The notes: a model not told the origin generated them from the letters alone. A stretch of 64,000 nt of DNA from Telmatospirillum siberiense (GCF_002845745.1 NZ_PIUM01000001.1:248001-312000); one strand, 5' to 3'; shown: positions 18,890 through 28,312, counted from the stretch's first letter. Numbers and translations are program-made.

Positions 18890-19785
18890 GAGAGGCGAAA
18901 CTGACCGTCGGCCCGGTGCTCTTCAACTGGCGGCCGGAAGTCTGGCGCGACTTTTATTTCCGCCTGGCCGACGAGGCCCCAGTCGACACGGTGCATCTGG
19001 GCGAGGTGGTCTGTTCGAAGCGCCAGCCGTTTTTCGCGCCCCATCTGCCGGAGGTCATGGACCGCCTGACCGCCGCCGGCAAGGAGGTCGTCCTGTCCTC
19101 GCTCGCCCTGGTCATGTCGGAGCGCGAACGCGACGCCATGCGGGCATTGGCCCTGGATGCGGGTGATCTGCTGGTCGAGGCCAACGATCTTGCCATTGCC
19201 GCCGATCTGGCCGGACGGCCGCATATGATCGGGCCCTTCGTCAATGTCTATAACGAGGGAACGCTGGGCTATCTCGCCGGCAGGGGGGCGCGGCGGATTT
19301 GCCTGCCGGCGGAGCTGCCGCTGGAAACCCTGACGATCCTCGCCGCCGAGGACAAGGCCGAAATCGAGGTGCAGTCCTTCGGCCGCCTGCCTCTCGCCCT
19401 TTCGGCCCGCTGCTATCACGCACGCTCGCACAATCTGCACAAGGACGGCTGTCAATACGTCTGCGGACAGGATCTCGACGGCATGGCCGTTGACACCATG
19501 GACGGCTTGGCCTTTCTCACCGTCAACGGGACCCAGACCATGTCCTCGCGTTACGCCAATCTCCTGGGCGAACTTGGGGATCTGCGGAAGGCCGGCATCC
19601 ACCGGTTCCGCCTGTGGCCCCAGAGCGGCGACATGGTGGCGGTGGCCGGGCTGTTTCGTCGCGTTCTGGATGGGGCCCTGGATGCGAAAGAGGCGGCCGG
19701 GCGCCTGGCCGATCTGGTGCCGCCGGACGTCGAGTTCGCCAACGGCTATGTGCATGGCAGGGAAGGACATGCCTTCGTCGCCTGA
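18886..19785 (+). CDS. ubiV: UbiV, partner of UbiU
   Basis: A 299-residue U32-family protein, partner of UbiU in anaerobic ubiquinone synthesis. The four cluster cysteines fit the UbiV pattern: one early in GEVVCSKRQPF and three in ARCYHARSHNLHKDGCQYVC. Like other UbiV proteins it lacks the full U32 peptidase signature. The ATGA overlap with ubiU and the order ubiT-ubiU-ubiV indicate one transcription unit. A facultatively anaerobic life style is implied. Confidence 0.93.
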   Translation: MREAKLTVGPVLFNWRPEVWRDFYFRLADEAPVDTVHLGEVVCSKRQPFFAPHLPEVMDRLTAAGKEVVLSSLALVMSERERDAMRALALDAGDLLVEANDLAIAADLAGRPHMIGPFVNVYNEGTLGYLAGRGARRICLPAELPLETLTILAAEDKAEIEVQSFGRLPLALSARCYHARSHNLHKDGCQYVCGQDLDGMAVDTMDGLAFLTVNGTQTMSSRYANLLGELGDLRKAGIHRFRLWPQSGDMVAVAGLFRRVLDGALDAKEAAGRLADLVPPDVEFANGYVHGREGHAFVA

Positions 19786-20005
19786 AGGTTCGCGAACGAC
19801 AGGGCTTGAATCAAGCCCCATCTTTCTCACCGGAGTATGCACTGACCTCTCCACAGGCGCTTCCGCTTCGTGCTAGGCTGACCTCTGGGGTTGGTCTTAC
19901 CGGAAAAGTCGCATATGTCCGTTATATCCGGACCGGGGCGGGGGAACGCTCGCGTTCAGACGTCCGCCGCGCGGGTCTTCCGCAGGGCGTGACGGGTGAG
20001 GGGAG

Positions 20006-20959
20006 ATGCCGATAATTATTGCGGAATATATCAAAATAATTATCGGTTATGTGGCGGTTCTTCCCCTCTATTTTCAATCGACCTGGGAAACCGCTCTTTA
20101 TTTTTACGAGCCCAAGCTGGCGGCCGTGGCCGTCGCCGTCGCTCTGCTGTTTCTTTTTCTGCGGGTCCTGGCGGGCGGCATCGTCGGCTGGGCGGCGCGG
20201 ACGGGACTTTACGGCGCCCTGTTTTATGTCATTTCGAGCAATGCCGAATTCCGCGTGCTTTATCCCGATATCGTGGTGGCATGTCTGATCGCCGCCGTTG
20301 CTGTGGCCGGTCTCTGGTTGCCGGTGAGCATCGTCGGCGGGGCTCTTCGCCTGGCGCTGCAAAGGCGGCGGATCGCCGCCTCATCGGCTGTTTTCTCTCC
20401 CTCGGGGACGGCGCGGGCATTCGAGGTGACGCGCCCCGATGCCGACAGGAAGCAGGTCATGGTCGTCATGATGACCGATATCGTCGGATACAGCGCGCGC
20501 ATGGAAAAGGACGAGGCCGCCGCCTACGCCCTGCTCAAGGAACACAATGTCGTGATGCGCAAGGCGATCACCTCCCATCGCGGCAAGGAAATCAAAACCA
20601 TCGGCGACGCCTTCATGGTCGTCTTCGAAAGTTCGCTCGACGCGTTGCGCTGCGCCATCGCCATGCAGACGGGATTGCGGGAATTGAACCGCTCTCGCCC
20701 CACCCACGATCAATTGCAGGTCCGTATCGGCATTCACCGTGGTGAAGTCATCCGTACCGAAAAGGACGTGTTCGGCGAGGGGGTCAATATCGCGGCGCGC
20801 ATGGAATCGGTGACGGCGCCAGGGGGAATTTCCATCTGCGCCGATATTTACGAGGACGTGAAAGGGAAGATCGAAGCGGGTTTTCAAAGCATTGGGCAGC
20901 CAAAAATGAAGAATATCGCTAATCCGCCCGAGGTCTTTCGCGTGCATATGCCCTTTTAG
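20006..20959 (+). CDS. Membrane-anchored class III adenylate/guanylate cyclase
   Basis: A 317-residue protein with about four N-terminal membrane helices (residues 5-115) and a cytosolic class III cyclase catalytic domain (about 150-315). Catalytic residues are in place: metal-binding Asp in MMTDIVGYSARM, a substrate-specifying Lys in EIKTIGDAFMVVF (suggesting ATP as substrate), and the transition-state Asn/Arg in GEGVNIAARME. It should make cAMP at the membrane in response to a signal sensed by the helices. The gene stands alone between ubiV and the pilus operon, with about 150-220 bases on each side. GAGGGGAG precedes the ATG at 20006. Confidence 0.9.
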   Translation: MPIIIAEYIKIIIGYVAVLPLYFQSTWETALYFYEPKLAAVAVAVALLFLFLRVLAGGIVGWAARTGLYGALFYVISSNAEFRVLYPDIVVACLIAAVAVAGLWLPVSIVGGALRLALQRRRIAASSAVFSPSGTARAFEVTRPDADRKQVMVVMMTDIVGYSARMEKDEAAAYALLKEHNVVMRKAITSHRGKEIKTIGDAFMVVFESSLDALRCAIAMQTGLRELNRSRPTHDQLQVRIGIHRGEVIRTEKDVFGEGVNIAARMESVTAPGGISICADIYEDVKGKIEAGFQSIGQPKMKNIANPPEVFRVHMPF

Positions 20960-20999
20960 AAATGGTGGGTAAGAATTGCCATCGATCGTTATTGAAAAT

Positions 21000-21017
21000 C
21001 CCATCATCAGTGATGGG
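21000..21017. terminator. Small hairpin after the cyclase gene
   Basis: CCCATCA (21000-21006) pairs perfectly with TGATGGG (21011-21017) across a TCAG loop, 41 bases after the cyclase stop. No T-run follows, so it is only a candidate terminator. Confidence 0.3.
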
Positions 21018-21107
21018 CGACGGCGGGGTTCCATGCTAGATTCGTGGCCTGAAATGGGCGGTTCGATCATTTGGGGGTGGGGTGTCGTTTCCCTTTGAGG
21101 TGCAGGC

Positions 21108-22358
21108 ATGAGCGTTCTCTACAAAGCCTTGGAGCGTGCGTCCAAGGCTCGGGAGACACTGCGTTCCGATCCGATGCCGACGCCGCGCCTGCCTCTGATG
21201 GGGGGGCGGCCAGCTCGCCGGCGTCGCCTGCCTGTGGCGCTGTCGGCAGTGGCCGCGGGTCTCGCCATCGCGGCCGGCGTCTTTGTTCTGTTCGGAGATG
21301 ACCTGCTATCCGGTCTTGATCGCGTCTCGGCCCCGTCGCCCAAAGTGCCGGGATCGCCGCGCAAGCTTCCCACCCTGGCCCAGCAGCCGCCCGCTGTGAT
21401 GCCGGCCGTGCCCGACGCCGCGCCGGCACAAGTCGGCGAGAAGGCGGGGGCGCTTTCGCCGCAAGCGGCGGCGGCATCGGTCGAGCCGTCTCAACCCGCT
21501 CCGGTCCAACCCGCTTCGATACAGGCCGCTCCGGCTCCCGTCGTTCCGGCAAAGCCCGCGCCGGTCTCGACGGCGCCGGCTTTGCCGGTTGCCGGCAGGG
21601 CGGCCGCTGGAAGGCCGAAAGTCGTACAGGCCGATGAGGATCTTCCCGCCGTTCTTGACCGCATCCGGCGCGAAAGGATGGCTCCCGCGCTGGCCCAAGG
21701 GGTCACCGTCGACCGGCGGACGGCGACGGCCGATCTGACCGGGCGTGACGGCGCCTCCTCGATCGCCGTTTCGGTGGCGGCGGCGCCCAATCATGAAGAC
21801 GCGAATACCGCCTACGATATGCTGATGCGCGGCCAGTACGAAGGCGCCCTCGGCCTTTACGACAAGATCCTGAAATCCTCGCCCAGGAATGTCGCCGCCC
21901 TGCTGGGCAAGGGCACGGCGGAACACAAACTGCGTCGCTATGGCGATGCGCGGGAAAGCTATCGCAGAGTGCTGGCGATCGATCCCGGCAACCGCGAGGC
22001 GCTGACCAACACGACGGCCATCGTCGCCGATCTTGCGCCCGATCAGGCGCTGGGGGAGTTGCGCGTACTTCAGAAGAACTATCCGGCATTCAGCCCGATT
22101 TCCGCCCAGATCGCCTCGATCGAAGCCCGGCGGGACAATCTCGCCGCGGCGATCCTGGCCTTGGGCGACGCGGTCGCGCAATCGCCCGACAACGGCCTCT
22201 ATCGTCTTAATCTGGCGATTTTGCAGGACCGGGCTGGCGACCGGGAAGCGGCGGTGGCATCCTACCGCCAAGCCGTCGATTTGTTGGGGGGGGCATCGTC
22301 GCTGCCGGTGCCGCTCGATCAAATTCGCCAACGTCTGCGTTATCTGCAGGGGAGGTGA
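21108..22358 (+). CDS. MshN-like TPR protein of the pilus operon
   Basis: A 416-residue bitopic membrane protein. It opens with SVLYKALERASKARE, a short cytosolic segment with basic residues, then one membrane helix at about residues 45-65, a long alanine/proline-rich periplasmic linker (about 75-190), and TPR repeats at about 235-400 (DANTAYDMLMRGQYEGALGLYD). This is the layout of MshN in MSHA pilus loci, although the sequence is too generic to be sure. It is the first gene of the operon and is followed four bases later by the MshM/ExeA-like ATPase gene. A scaffold role in the periplasm is likely. Confidence 0.75.
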   Translation: MSVLYKALERASKARETLRSDPMPTPRLPLMGGRPARRRRLPVALSAVAAGLAIAAGVFVLFGDDLLSGLDRVSAPSPKVPGSPRKLPTLAQQPPAVMPAVPDAAPAQVGEKAGALSPQAAAASVEPSQPAPVQPASIQAAPAPVVPAKPAPVSTAPALPVAGRAAAGRPKVVQADEDLPAVLDRIRRERMAPALAQGVTVDRRTATADLTGRDGASSIAVSVAAAPNHEDANTAYDMLMRGQYEGALGLYDKILKSSPRNVAALLGKGTAEHKLRRYGDARESYRRVLAIDPGNREALTNTTAIVADLAPDQALGELRVLQKNYPAFSPISAQIASIEARRDNLAAAILALGDAVAQSPDNGLYRLNLAILQDRAGDREAAVASYRQAVDLLGGASSLPVPLDQIRQRLRYLQGR

Positions 22359-22362
22359 CCGT

Positions 22363-23901
22363 ATGCCCTATCTCGCCCATTTCGGGCTGCAAGATCATCC
22401 TTTCTCGCTGACGCCAAACGTCGATTATTATTATCCGACGCAAGAGAATACCAATATCATTGCCTCGCTGGAGTTCGCGCTCCGGCGTGAAAGCGGCATC
22501 GTCAAGATCGTCGGTGAGGTGGGTACCGGCAAGACCCTGCTGTGCCGTCTTCTGATCAACAAGCTGATCGAAACCGAGGCGGTCGCCTATATCAACGCTC
22601 CCCAGGCCGACGCCCAGTCGATCATCCTGACGGTATGCGAGGAATTCGGCGTCTCGCCGGCCGGCGATATCTCTCCCTATGCCGCCCTCAACCGTTTCCT
22701 GGTCGAGGAGCATGCCAGGGGCCGTCTGGCGGTGGTGGTCATCGACGAGGCGCAACATCTGGGCAAGAGCGGGCTGGAAGCCATTCGTCTGGTCTCCAAT
22801 CTCGAAACCGAACGAAGCAAGCTTTTGCAGGTCGTGATGTTCGGGCAGACCGAACTCGACGAATTGCTGCGCGATCCGGCCCTCCGGCAGCTGAATCAGC
22901 GCGTGGTCTTCTCCTTTTCCACCAAGCCGCTGACCGAGGCGGAAACCAGGCGCTATGTCGCGCACCGTCTCAAAGTGTCGCGCCGCCAGGGCGTGGATTA
23001 CGACATCTTCAACGAGGAAGCCCTGACCACCATAGCCCGCCGCAGCGGCGGCATTCCCCGGGTGGTCAACATCATCGCCGACAAGAGCATGCTGGTCGCC
23101 TTTTCCGAAGGATCGCCCACCGTGCGGCGCGCCCATGTTCTAGAGGCGATCAAGGACACGCCCGGGCTGGTCACCGGGGGCGGCTTTGACTGGACTTGGT
23201 TGAAGGCCTGCTTCGGGGCGTTCGGGCGCCGCGCTGTCGTCGTTTCGCTGCTGGCCGCCTTGGCCGCCGGCGTCGGCGGCTGGTTCGCCTGGTCGGCAAC
23301 CCATCGGGTCGTCGTCCTGGTGGAACCGGCGACGGTTTCCGCCGCGCCGGCGCCGGTCGCCTTGCCGGCGCCGTCGCAGAGTTCCCCGCAATCCGTCATG
23401 TCGCCGCCGCCCGCCGCCGCCGCGGTTCCTCCTCCGTTGCCGGCCGCCACTGCCCCGGCGGTGACGCCGATAGCGGCGGATGCCGGGGGAGACGCCGCGA
23501 TATCGCCTGCTCCCGAGACGGCCTCGCCCTCCGTGGCGACTGCGATGACGAAGACGCACCAGGGCAAGCCGAAACGGGGCGCCCCCCGCAAGACGAAGTC
23601 GGTGCCGGTATCGGTTTCCGGTGACGAACCGCCGCCGGACACGGCCGCGCCCGTGGCGCCGGTTTCGGCTTCGCCGCCGTCGGAGAGCGGAACCCAAAGC
23701 CCCAAGGTCGTCACCTCCTCGGCGGCAACAGTCCCGGCGGCGGCCTCCACGACGGGGACCTCGACCTCCGCGCCCACCGCTCCCGTCGCCGCGCCGGCGG
23801 CGGCCCCGGTTCCTGTCGATATTCCGGTGACCAACGATGCCGCCATCAACGCCACCTTGCCGGGACGACCGGGAATTTACGGCAGCGGTCGCGGCCATTG
23901 A
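22363..23901 (+). CDS. MshM/ExeA-like AAA ATPase
   Basis: A 512-residue protein. The N-terminal 270 residues are an ExeA/MshM-type AAA domain with Walker A GEVGTGKT (51-58) and Walker B AVVVIDEA (123-130). A single membrane helix follows at about residues 290-310, then a 190-residue periplasmic tail very rich in alanine, proline, serine and threonine. ExeA helps assemble and place the secretin in the cell wall, so this protein may serve the secretin gene two genes downstream. A strong GGGGAGG precedes the ATG at 22363, and the gene ends by overlapping the prepilin peptidase start (TTGA). Confidence 0.85.
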   Translation: MPYLAHFGLQDHPFSLTPNVDYYYPTQENTNIIASLEFALRRESGIVKIVGEVGTGKTLLCRLLINKLIETEAVAYINAPQADAQSIILTVCEEFGVSPAGDISPYAALNRFLVEEHARGRLAVVVIDEAQHLGKSGLEAIRLVSNLETERSKLLQVVMFGQTELDELLRDPALRQLNQRVVFSFSTKPLTEAETRRYVAHRLKVSRRQGVDYDIFNEEALTTIARRSGGIPRVVNIIADKSMLVAFSEGSPTVRRAHVLEAIKDTPGLVTGGGFDWTWLKACFGAFGRRAVVVSLLAALAAGVGGWFAWSATHRVVVLVEPATVSAAPAPVALPAPSQSSPQSVMSPPPAAAAVPPPLPAATAPAVTPIAADAGGDAAISPAPETASPSVATAMTKTHQGKPKRGAPRKTKSVPVSVSGDEPPPDTAAPVAPVSASPPSESGTQSPKVVTSSAATVPAAASTTGTSTSAPTAPVAAPAAAPVPVDIPVTNDAAINATLPGRPGIYGSGRGH

Positions 23902-24662
23902 GCGGACCGGGTTCCCTGGGAGAAGCCACCGTCTTCGTGCTGTTCGGTCTGGTCTTCGGTAGTCTGGCGACGGCCCTCAGTCACCGCTTGCCGCTGGGCC
24001 TGCCGATCGGCAACGATCGGTCGCGCTGTCCGAAATGCGCCGTGTCGCTCGGCGTTGCCGATCTGGTTCCCCTCTTGTCATGGGGGGCGGCCCGGGGCCG
24101 CTGCCGGCATTGCGGGCAGCCCATATCCTGGCGCTATCCCGTGATCGAACTGCTTGTCGCGCTTCTGTTCCTCGCCGCGTGGCGGCATTGCGTCGGCGAT
24201 CTTCCGGGCGCCGTGATCCTGGCGTTGACGGCGTTCGGACTGACGGTGATTACCGTGGCCGATCTCGAAGCGGGGATCATTCCCGATGCCATGCTTCTGT
24301 TTCTGGCCCCGCTGGCGGTCATTTGGCGTTGGTGGGACGGCGGCGGCTGGTGGGACGGCCTGGCCGGCGCGGTTGCCGGGGTGGTGGTGACGTATGGATT
24401 GCGATGGGGATTCAAGCGTTGGCGGGGCAGGGATGGCCTTGGTCTGGGCGACGTGAAATTCCTGGGTGTGGCCGGCTATTACCTGGGGTTGCAGGATCTC
24501 GGCGCCTATCTCCTGCTGTCCGGGCTGACGGGATTGCTGTTGGGCGTCGTCTGGCGGCTGTCCGGCCGTGGGCCGGTCTTTCCTTTCGGACCGGCCCTGT
24601 GCGTCAGTCTTCTCGTCGGATTGTTCCATCCCGCCGTCTTGGCCGTGCTGGCGCCGGGATGA
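23898..24662 (+). CDS. Prepilin peptidase (type IV leader peptidase)
   Basis: A 254-residue polytopic membrane enzyme that cleaves the leader of type IV prepilins and N-methylates the new end. The two catalytic aspartates are Asp122 (ADLEAGIIPD) and Asp185 (GLGDVK). The zinc-binding tetracysteine is CPKC (44-47) with CRHC (69-72), as in bifunctional PilD/GspO enzymes. The most likely start is the TTG at 23898, overlapping the stop of the ATPase gene. It is a natural partner for the pilins at 28.5, 39.4 and possibly 41.1 kb. Confidence 0.92.
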   Translation: MSGPGSLGEATVFVLFGLVFGSLATALSHRLPLGLPIGNDRSRCPKCAVSLGVADLVPLLSWGAARGRCRHCGQPISWRYPVIELLVALLFLAAWRHCVGDLPGAVILALTAFGLTVITVADLEAGIIPDAMLLFLAPLAVIWRWWDGGGWWDGLAGAVAGVVVTYGLRWGFKRWRGRDGLGLGDVKFLGVAGYYLGLQDLGAYLLLSGLTGLLLGVVWRLSGRGPVFPFGPALCVSLLVGLFHPAVLAVLAPG

Positions 24663-24775
24663 GGCGTCTTTTTCTCTTTTCCCATTTCCCCACTTTGCCC
24701 ATTACCAGGACTGGAGATTGAATCGGGGTGGATTGGCCTTTATCCTTTGACGCTGGTGGGGAATGGGGGAATTCC

Positions 24776-26764
24776 GTGTTTGGGTTTTATTCGGGAAGAT
24801 TGGACGTCCGCCATTCCGCCGGTCGCGGGATTTTGTTTTCCTTCTGCGCGGCGGCGGTGCTGGCGGCCTGCGCCCCTCCCGATAACGGCCTGACCAAGGC
24901 GGACTACAAGAACCTGCTGGAACGCAACCCGCCGCCGGCGGCCGATCGTTCCGCCGCGCCGCCGCCCATTCCCGATCTTCAGCCCATCCTGGCCGCGCCG
25001 CCGCCGCCGTCGGTGGCCCAGCGTCTGGTCAGCGTCAGCATCACCGATCCCTCGGTGCCGTTGCGCGACGTCCTTTTGGAACTGGCCCGCAAGGTCGACG
25101 TCGATCTCGACCTCGATCCCAATATCGGCGGCGGCATCATTCTGACCGCCAGGGACCGTCCGTTCCTCGACGTGGTCGACCGCATCTGCGATCTCGGCAA
25201 TCTGCGCTATTCCTTCAAGAACAATGTGCTGCATGTCGAGGTGGACGGCATGTATCACGAGAGCTATCACCTCGATCTGCTGAATTCCATCCGCAGCACG
25301 AGTACGGATATCGCCAGCAGCGCCAATATCAATACGATGATTCAGGGGAGCGGTAGCGGTAGTGGCGGCACCAATACCTCGACCAGTGACGTGAGCAGCA
25401 AATCGACTTCCGACGCCTGGGCCGAGGTCGAGACCAATCTCAAGCAGATCCTGGCCAACTCCAATCCCCGCAATCAGCCGGTGGCCACCAACACGACCGG
25501 CTCGATGATCAGTTCGGCCGTGGTCCCGGCGAGCCCGCTGAAGGCCGTGCGGGGCGGAACCGGCGCCTTGCCGCTGGAGGCGGGCGAGGGATCGGCCGGC
25601 GAACCGGGCGAGGCGGTGAAGAGCGCCGCCGCCGAATTGGCGCGCGCCGTCGTTCCCGCGCCGCCGGCCCCCGCGGCCCCTCCGGCGAGCGCTCTTTCGG
25701 CGGCCAGCTACAGCGTCAATAAGCAGGCGGGGATCGTCTCGGTCTATGCGACGGGACGTCAGCAGAAGCTGGTCAAGGCCTATTTCGACAAGGCGCTGGC
25801 CAAGGCCGGGGCCCAGGTGCTGATCGAGGCCAAGGTGGTCGAGGTCAGCCTGAACGACAAATACAGCACCGGCGTCGACTGGGTGGCGCTGCGTCAGAAT
25901 TTGAAGGGGACCGGCTTCGGCATCAGTTCCAACAACCCGAGCACCAGCACGACGGCTTCGATTCCATCACTGCCCACTCCCGGCAACCTGACCCAGCCGT
26001 TCGGCTCGACGGGGTTCAATATCGGCTTTACCACCTTCGGCGGCGATCTGTCGGCGATGATCAATCTGATCAGGGCCTTCGGGACCACCCGGACCCTGTC
26101 CAGTCCCCGGTTGACGGTGATGAATAATCAGACCGCCATGCTGAAGGTGGCCGAGAACAAGGTTTATTTCAAACTGACGGCGACGGTGACCTCCACCCCC
26201 TCGACCACGGGCTCGTCGGCGTCGCAGACCGCCACCTACAACAGCACTTTGCAGACCTTGCCGATCGGAGTGGTGATGACGGTGCAGCCGGCCATCGATC
26301 TGGATAAGGATCAGGTGGTCCTGGGCCTGCGTCCGACGGTGACGGCATGGCCCGGCAGCTCGGTTTCCGATCCGGCCGTCGCCCTGGGGCTGGCCAGCGC
26401 CTGCGGCAGTTCGTCGAGCAACGCCTGTTCGTCGGCCAACATCACCGCCGCCATCGCGAGTTCCAGCGTGCCGGTGATCGACGTGCGCGAGATGGATTCT
26501 GTGGTCACCGTTCCCTCCGGCGCCGTCGTCGTCATGGGCGGCCTGATGCAGGAAGTGGCGAGCAAGCAGGACAGCGGCCTGCCGGGAGTCGAGGACGCGC
26601 CGGTCGTCGGTGAATTGTTCAAGGCCAACACCGATCAGACGCAGATGACCGAACTGGTGATCTTCCTCAAGGCCACCATCGTTCATGGCAATGACACGGT
26701 GGATTGGGCCGACAAGGATCTTTACAAGCGCTACATGCACGATCCCCGGCCCCTGGGGTTCTGA
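24776..26764 (+). CDS. Outer-membrane secretin, MshL/PilQ type
   Basis: From the GTG at 24776 this is a 662-residue secretin. A lipoprotein signal ends in LAAC, so it should be lipidated and outer-membrane bound without needing a pilotin. An STN/secretin N-domain lies at about residues 95-165 (ALARKVDV-like beta segments ending in NNVLHVEVDG). A serine/threonine/glycine-rich stretch follows, and the secretin channel domain occupies about 345-640 with the typical VPSGAVVVMGGLMQE. It forms the pore through which the pilus passes. The frame is open back to a GTG at 24728, but the 24776 start gives the better signal peptide and has TGGGGGAA upstream. Confidence 0.88.
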   Translation: MFGFYSGRLDVRHSAGRGILFSFCAAAVLAACAPPDNGLTKADYKNLLERNPPPAADRSAAPPPIPDLQPILAAPPPPSVAQRLVSVSITDPSVPLRDVLLELARKVDVDLDLDPNIGGGIILTARDRPFLDVVDRICDLGNLRYSFKNNVLHVEVDGMYHESYHLDLLNSIRSTSTDIASSANINTMIQGSGSGSGGTNTSTSDVSSKSTSDAWAEVETNLKQILANSNPRNQPVATNTTGSMISSAVVPASPLKAVRGGTGALPLEAGEGSAGEPGEAVKSAAAELARAVVPAPPAPAAPPASALSAASYSVNKQAGIVSVYATGRQQKLVKAYFDKALAKAGAQVLIEAKVVEVSLNDKYSTGVDWVALRQNLKGTGFGISSNNPSTSTTASIPSLPTPGNLTQPFGSTGFNIGFTTFGGDLSAMINLIRAFGTTRTLSSPRLTVMNNQTAMLKVAENKVYFKLTATVTSTPSTTGSSASQTATYNSTLQTLPIGVVMTVQPAIDLDKDQVVLGLRPTVTAWPGSSVSDPAVALGLASACGSSSSNACSSANITAAIASSSVPVIDVREMDSVVTVPSGAVVVMGGLMQEVASKQDSGLPGVEDAPVVGELFKANTDQTQMTELVIFLKATIVHGNDTVDWADKDLYKRYMHDPRPLGF

Positions 26765-26814
26765 GCATTGCGCGCCTTCCCCGGCGACGGGGCGAGCCGG
26801 TGGGGGACTGAACC

Positions 26815-27582
26815 ATGCTGACGACGCTCCGCTACGTGTTGATCACGGCGATTCGCGACCGCCTGATCGCCGCCTTTCTGGTGGCTCTCGTCGCCGGGGT
26901 TGGCGGGGCGACGTTTCTGGCCGCCTCGGCGCTGGCCGAAAAGCGGGAGTTCGGACTGGCCTTCGGCGGCGAGCTGACGCGGATGATTCTGGTCCTGGGG
27001 CTGATCACCTTCATCAGTTTCCATGTCCGCAGAATGTATGAAACCCGCGAGATCGAGGCCATCCTGGCCCGGCCGATTTCGCGGACGTCCTTCGTGCTGG
27101 CCTATTTCGGCGCCTACGCCCTGATCGCCCTTCTGCTGTCCATCGTGGCGCCGCTGCTGCTGATGGTGGCTTTTTCCGCCAATGGCGCGGGATTGATGGA
27201 ATGGGGTGTCAGCCTGACCCTGGAGGGCTTCATCGTGGTGGCCATCGCGCTGTTCTGCGCCATGTCGCTGGAAAGCGCCGGCGCCTCGGTGATGGCGGCG
27301 CTCGGCTTCTATCTGCTGGCGCGTTCCGCCGCTTTTCTGCATGCCATCACCGTCAGCCATACGGCGAGCTTCGATCAGGCCCTGCTGAACGATGTCAATC
27401 GATGGGTCGTCGAGATCATCGCCGCCGTGATGCCGCGGATCGATCTGTTCGGCCAAAGCCGCTGGCTGGTTTATGGGCCGGGCGGCGGATGGGGATTGCG
27501 CGAATTGGCGGTGCAGACGGCGATTTACCTGCCCCTGCTGCTGGCCGCGACCATCCGCGATCTTCACGTCAAGCGGTTCTGA
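26815..27582 (+). CDS. ABC-2 type transporter permease inside the pilus operon
   Basis: A 255-residue polytopic membrane protein with about six hydrophobic helices, of the ABC-2 permease (CcmB/NosY-like) type. The typical cytosolic loop around RMYETREIEAILARPISR is visible. No ATPase gene is adjacent; the matching ATPase is probably the one at 35482-36207 at the far end of the same gene run. It starts 50 bases after the secretin gene and is followed four bases later by an unknown protein gene. In Myxococcus xanthus the PilH/PilI ABC transporter is needed for type IV pili; a comparable role is inferred. The cargo is unknown. Confidence 0.8.
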   Translation: MLTTLRYVLITAIRDRLIAAFLVALVAGVGGATFLAASALAEKREFGLAFGGELTRMILVLGLITFISFHVRRMYETREIEAILARPISRTSFVLAYFGAYALIALLLSIVAPLLLMVAFSANGAGLMEWGVSLTLEGFIVVAIALFCAMSLESAGASVMAALGFYLLARSAAFLHAITVSHTASFDQALLNDVNRWVVEIIAAVMPRIDLFGQSRWLVYGPGGGWGLRELAVQTAIYLPLLLAATIRDLHVKRF

Positions 27583-27585
27583 GCC

Positions 27586-28281
27586 ATGGCGCCGGCCGGC
27601 CGCCATCCCCTGTTATGGATCGTCCTGGTCGCGCTTTTATGCGCCCAGGTCGGCTATGCCCGCATCCTGCGGCCGCTGCGTCCGGCCATCGAGGAGATGC
27701 CGTTTCCCCTGAACGAGCAGGGCATCAAGGGGCTGGCCCTGGGCGACGACCAGTTTTTGTTCCGCGTTCTGGCCCGCTGGCTTCAGGACGTCGGCGATGG
27801 CGGCGGCCGGGTCCGCCCCTTGATCGATTACGATTACGACCGGGTTGTCGACTGGCTGAAGGTTCTCGACCGCCTCGACGAGCGTTCGGATTACAGTTTC
27901 GTCCTGGGCGCCAGCTATTTCGGTTCGGTGATGGAACCCAACGCGGGGCCGTCCCGCGTGCGCAAGATCGCGCTTTATTTCCGCGAGCGCGCCCTGGCCG
28001 ATCCGGCGCGGCGCTGGCCGGAATTGGTATGGGCGGGTGAACGGGCGCGCCGGATCGTCAAGGATCGGCAATTGAGCGAATTGATCGCGGGGGACTTGAG
28101 CGCGCTGCGTGACAATCCGCGGGTGCCGGCCTGGCTGCCCTTGCTCGCCCCGCCGCTCTACCGCTTCGCGGGAAACAACCGGGCCGCCGAGGACATAGAC
28201 GCCGATCCAGGCTTGTCGAAATTGCGGCGCGAAGCCATGCAAGAGCTTCTGAAGAGACTGAATTTGCCAGAATCCCCCTGA
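27586..28281 (+). CDS. Conserved-looking hypothetical membrane-anchored protein
   Basis: A 231-residue protein that I do not recognise. It has one N-terminal hydrophobic segment (LLWIVLVALLCAQVGYARIL, about residues 9-28) that could be a signal anchor, then a soluble, helix-rich, mostly charged domain facing the periplasm. The stretch FVLGASYFGSVMEPNAGPSRVRKIALYFRER suggests a TPR-like helical repeat fold, although no full TPR signature is clear. It follows the ABC-2 permease gene after three bases, so it is likely made with it. By position it could correspond to the third component of a PilGHI-like transporter, which is inference only. Confidence 0.65.
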   Translation: MAPAGRHPLLWIVLVALLCAQVGYARILRPLRPAIEEMPFPLNEQGIKGLALGDDQFLFRVLARWLQDVGDGGGRVRPLIDYDYDRVVDWLKVLDRLDERSDYSFVLGASYFGSVMEPNAGPSRVRKIALYFRERALADPARRWPELVWAGERARRIVKDRQLSELIAGDLSALRDNPRVPAWLPLLAPPLYRFAGNNRAAEDIDADPGLSKLRREAMQELLKRLNLPESP

Positions 28282-28312
28282 TTGGGATGGCCCGCGGCCG
28301 ATGATCAACCGG

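Noticed and set aside
23621-23830. Arginine-rich frame at the end of the ExeA-like ATPase gene
   Set aside because: It is a shifted frame of the Ala/Pro-rich tail, produced by GC-rich low-complexity sequence.
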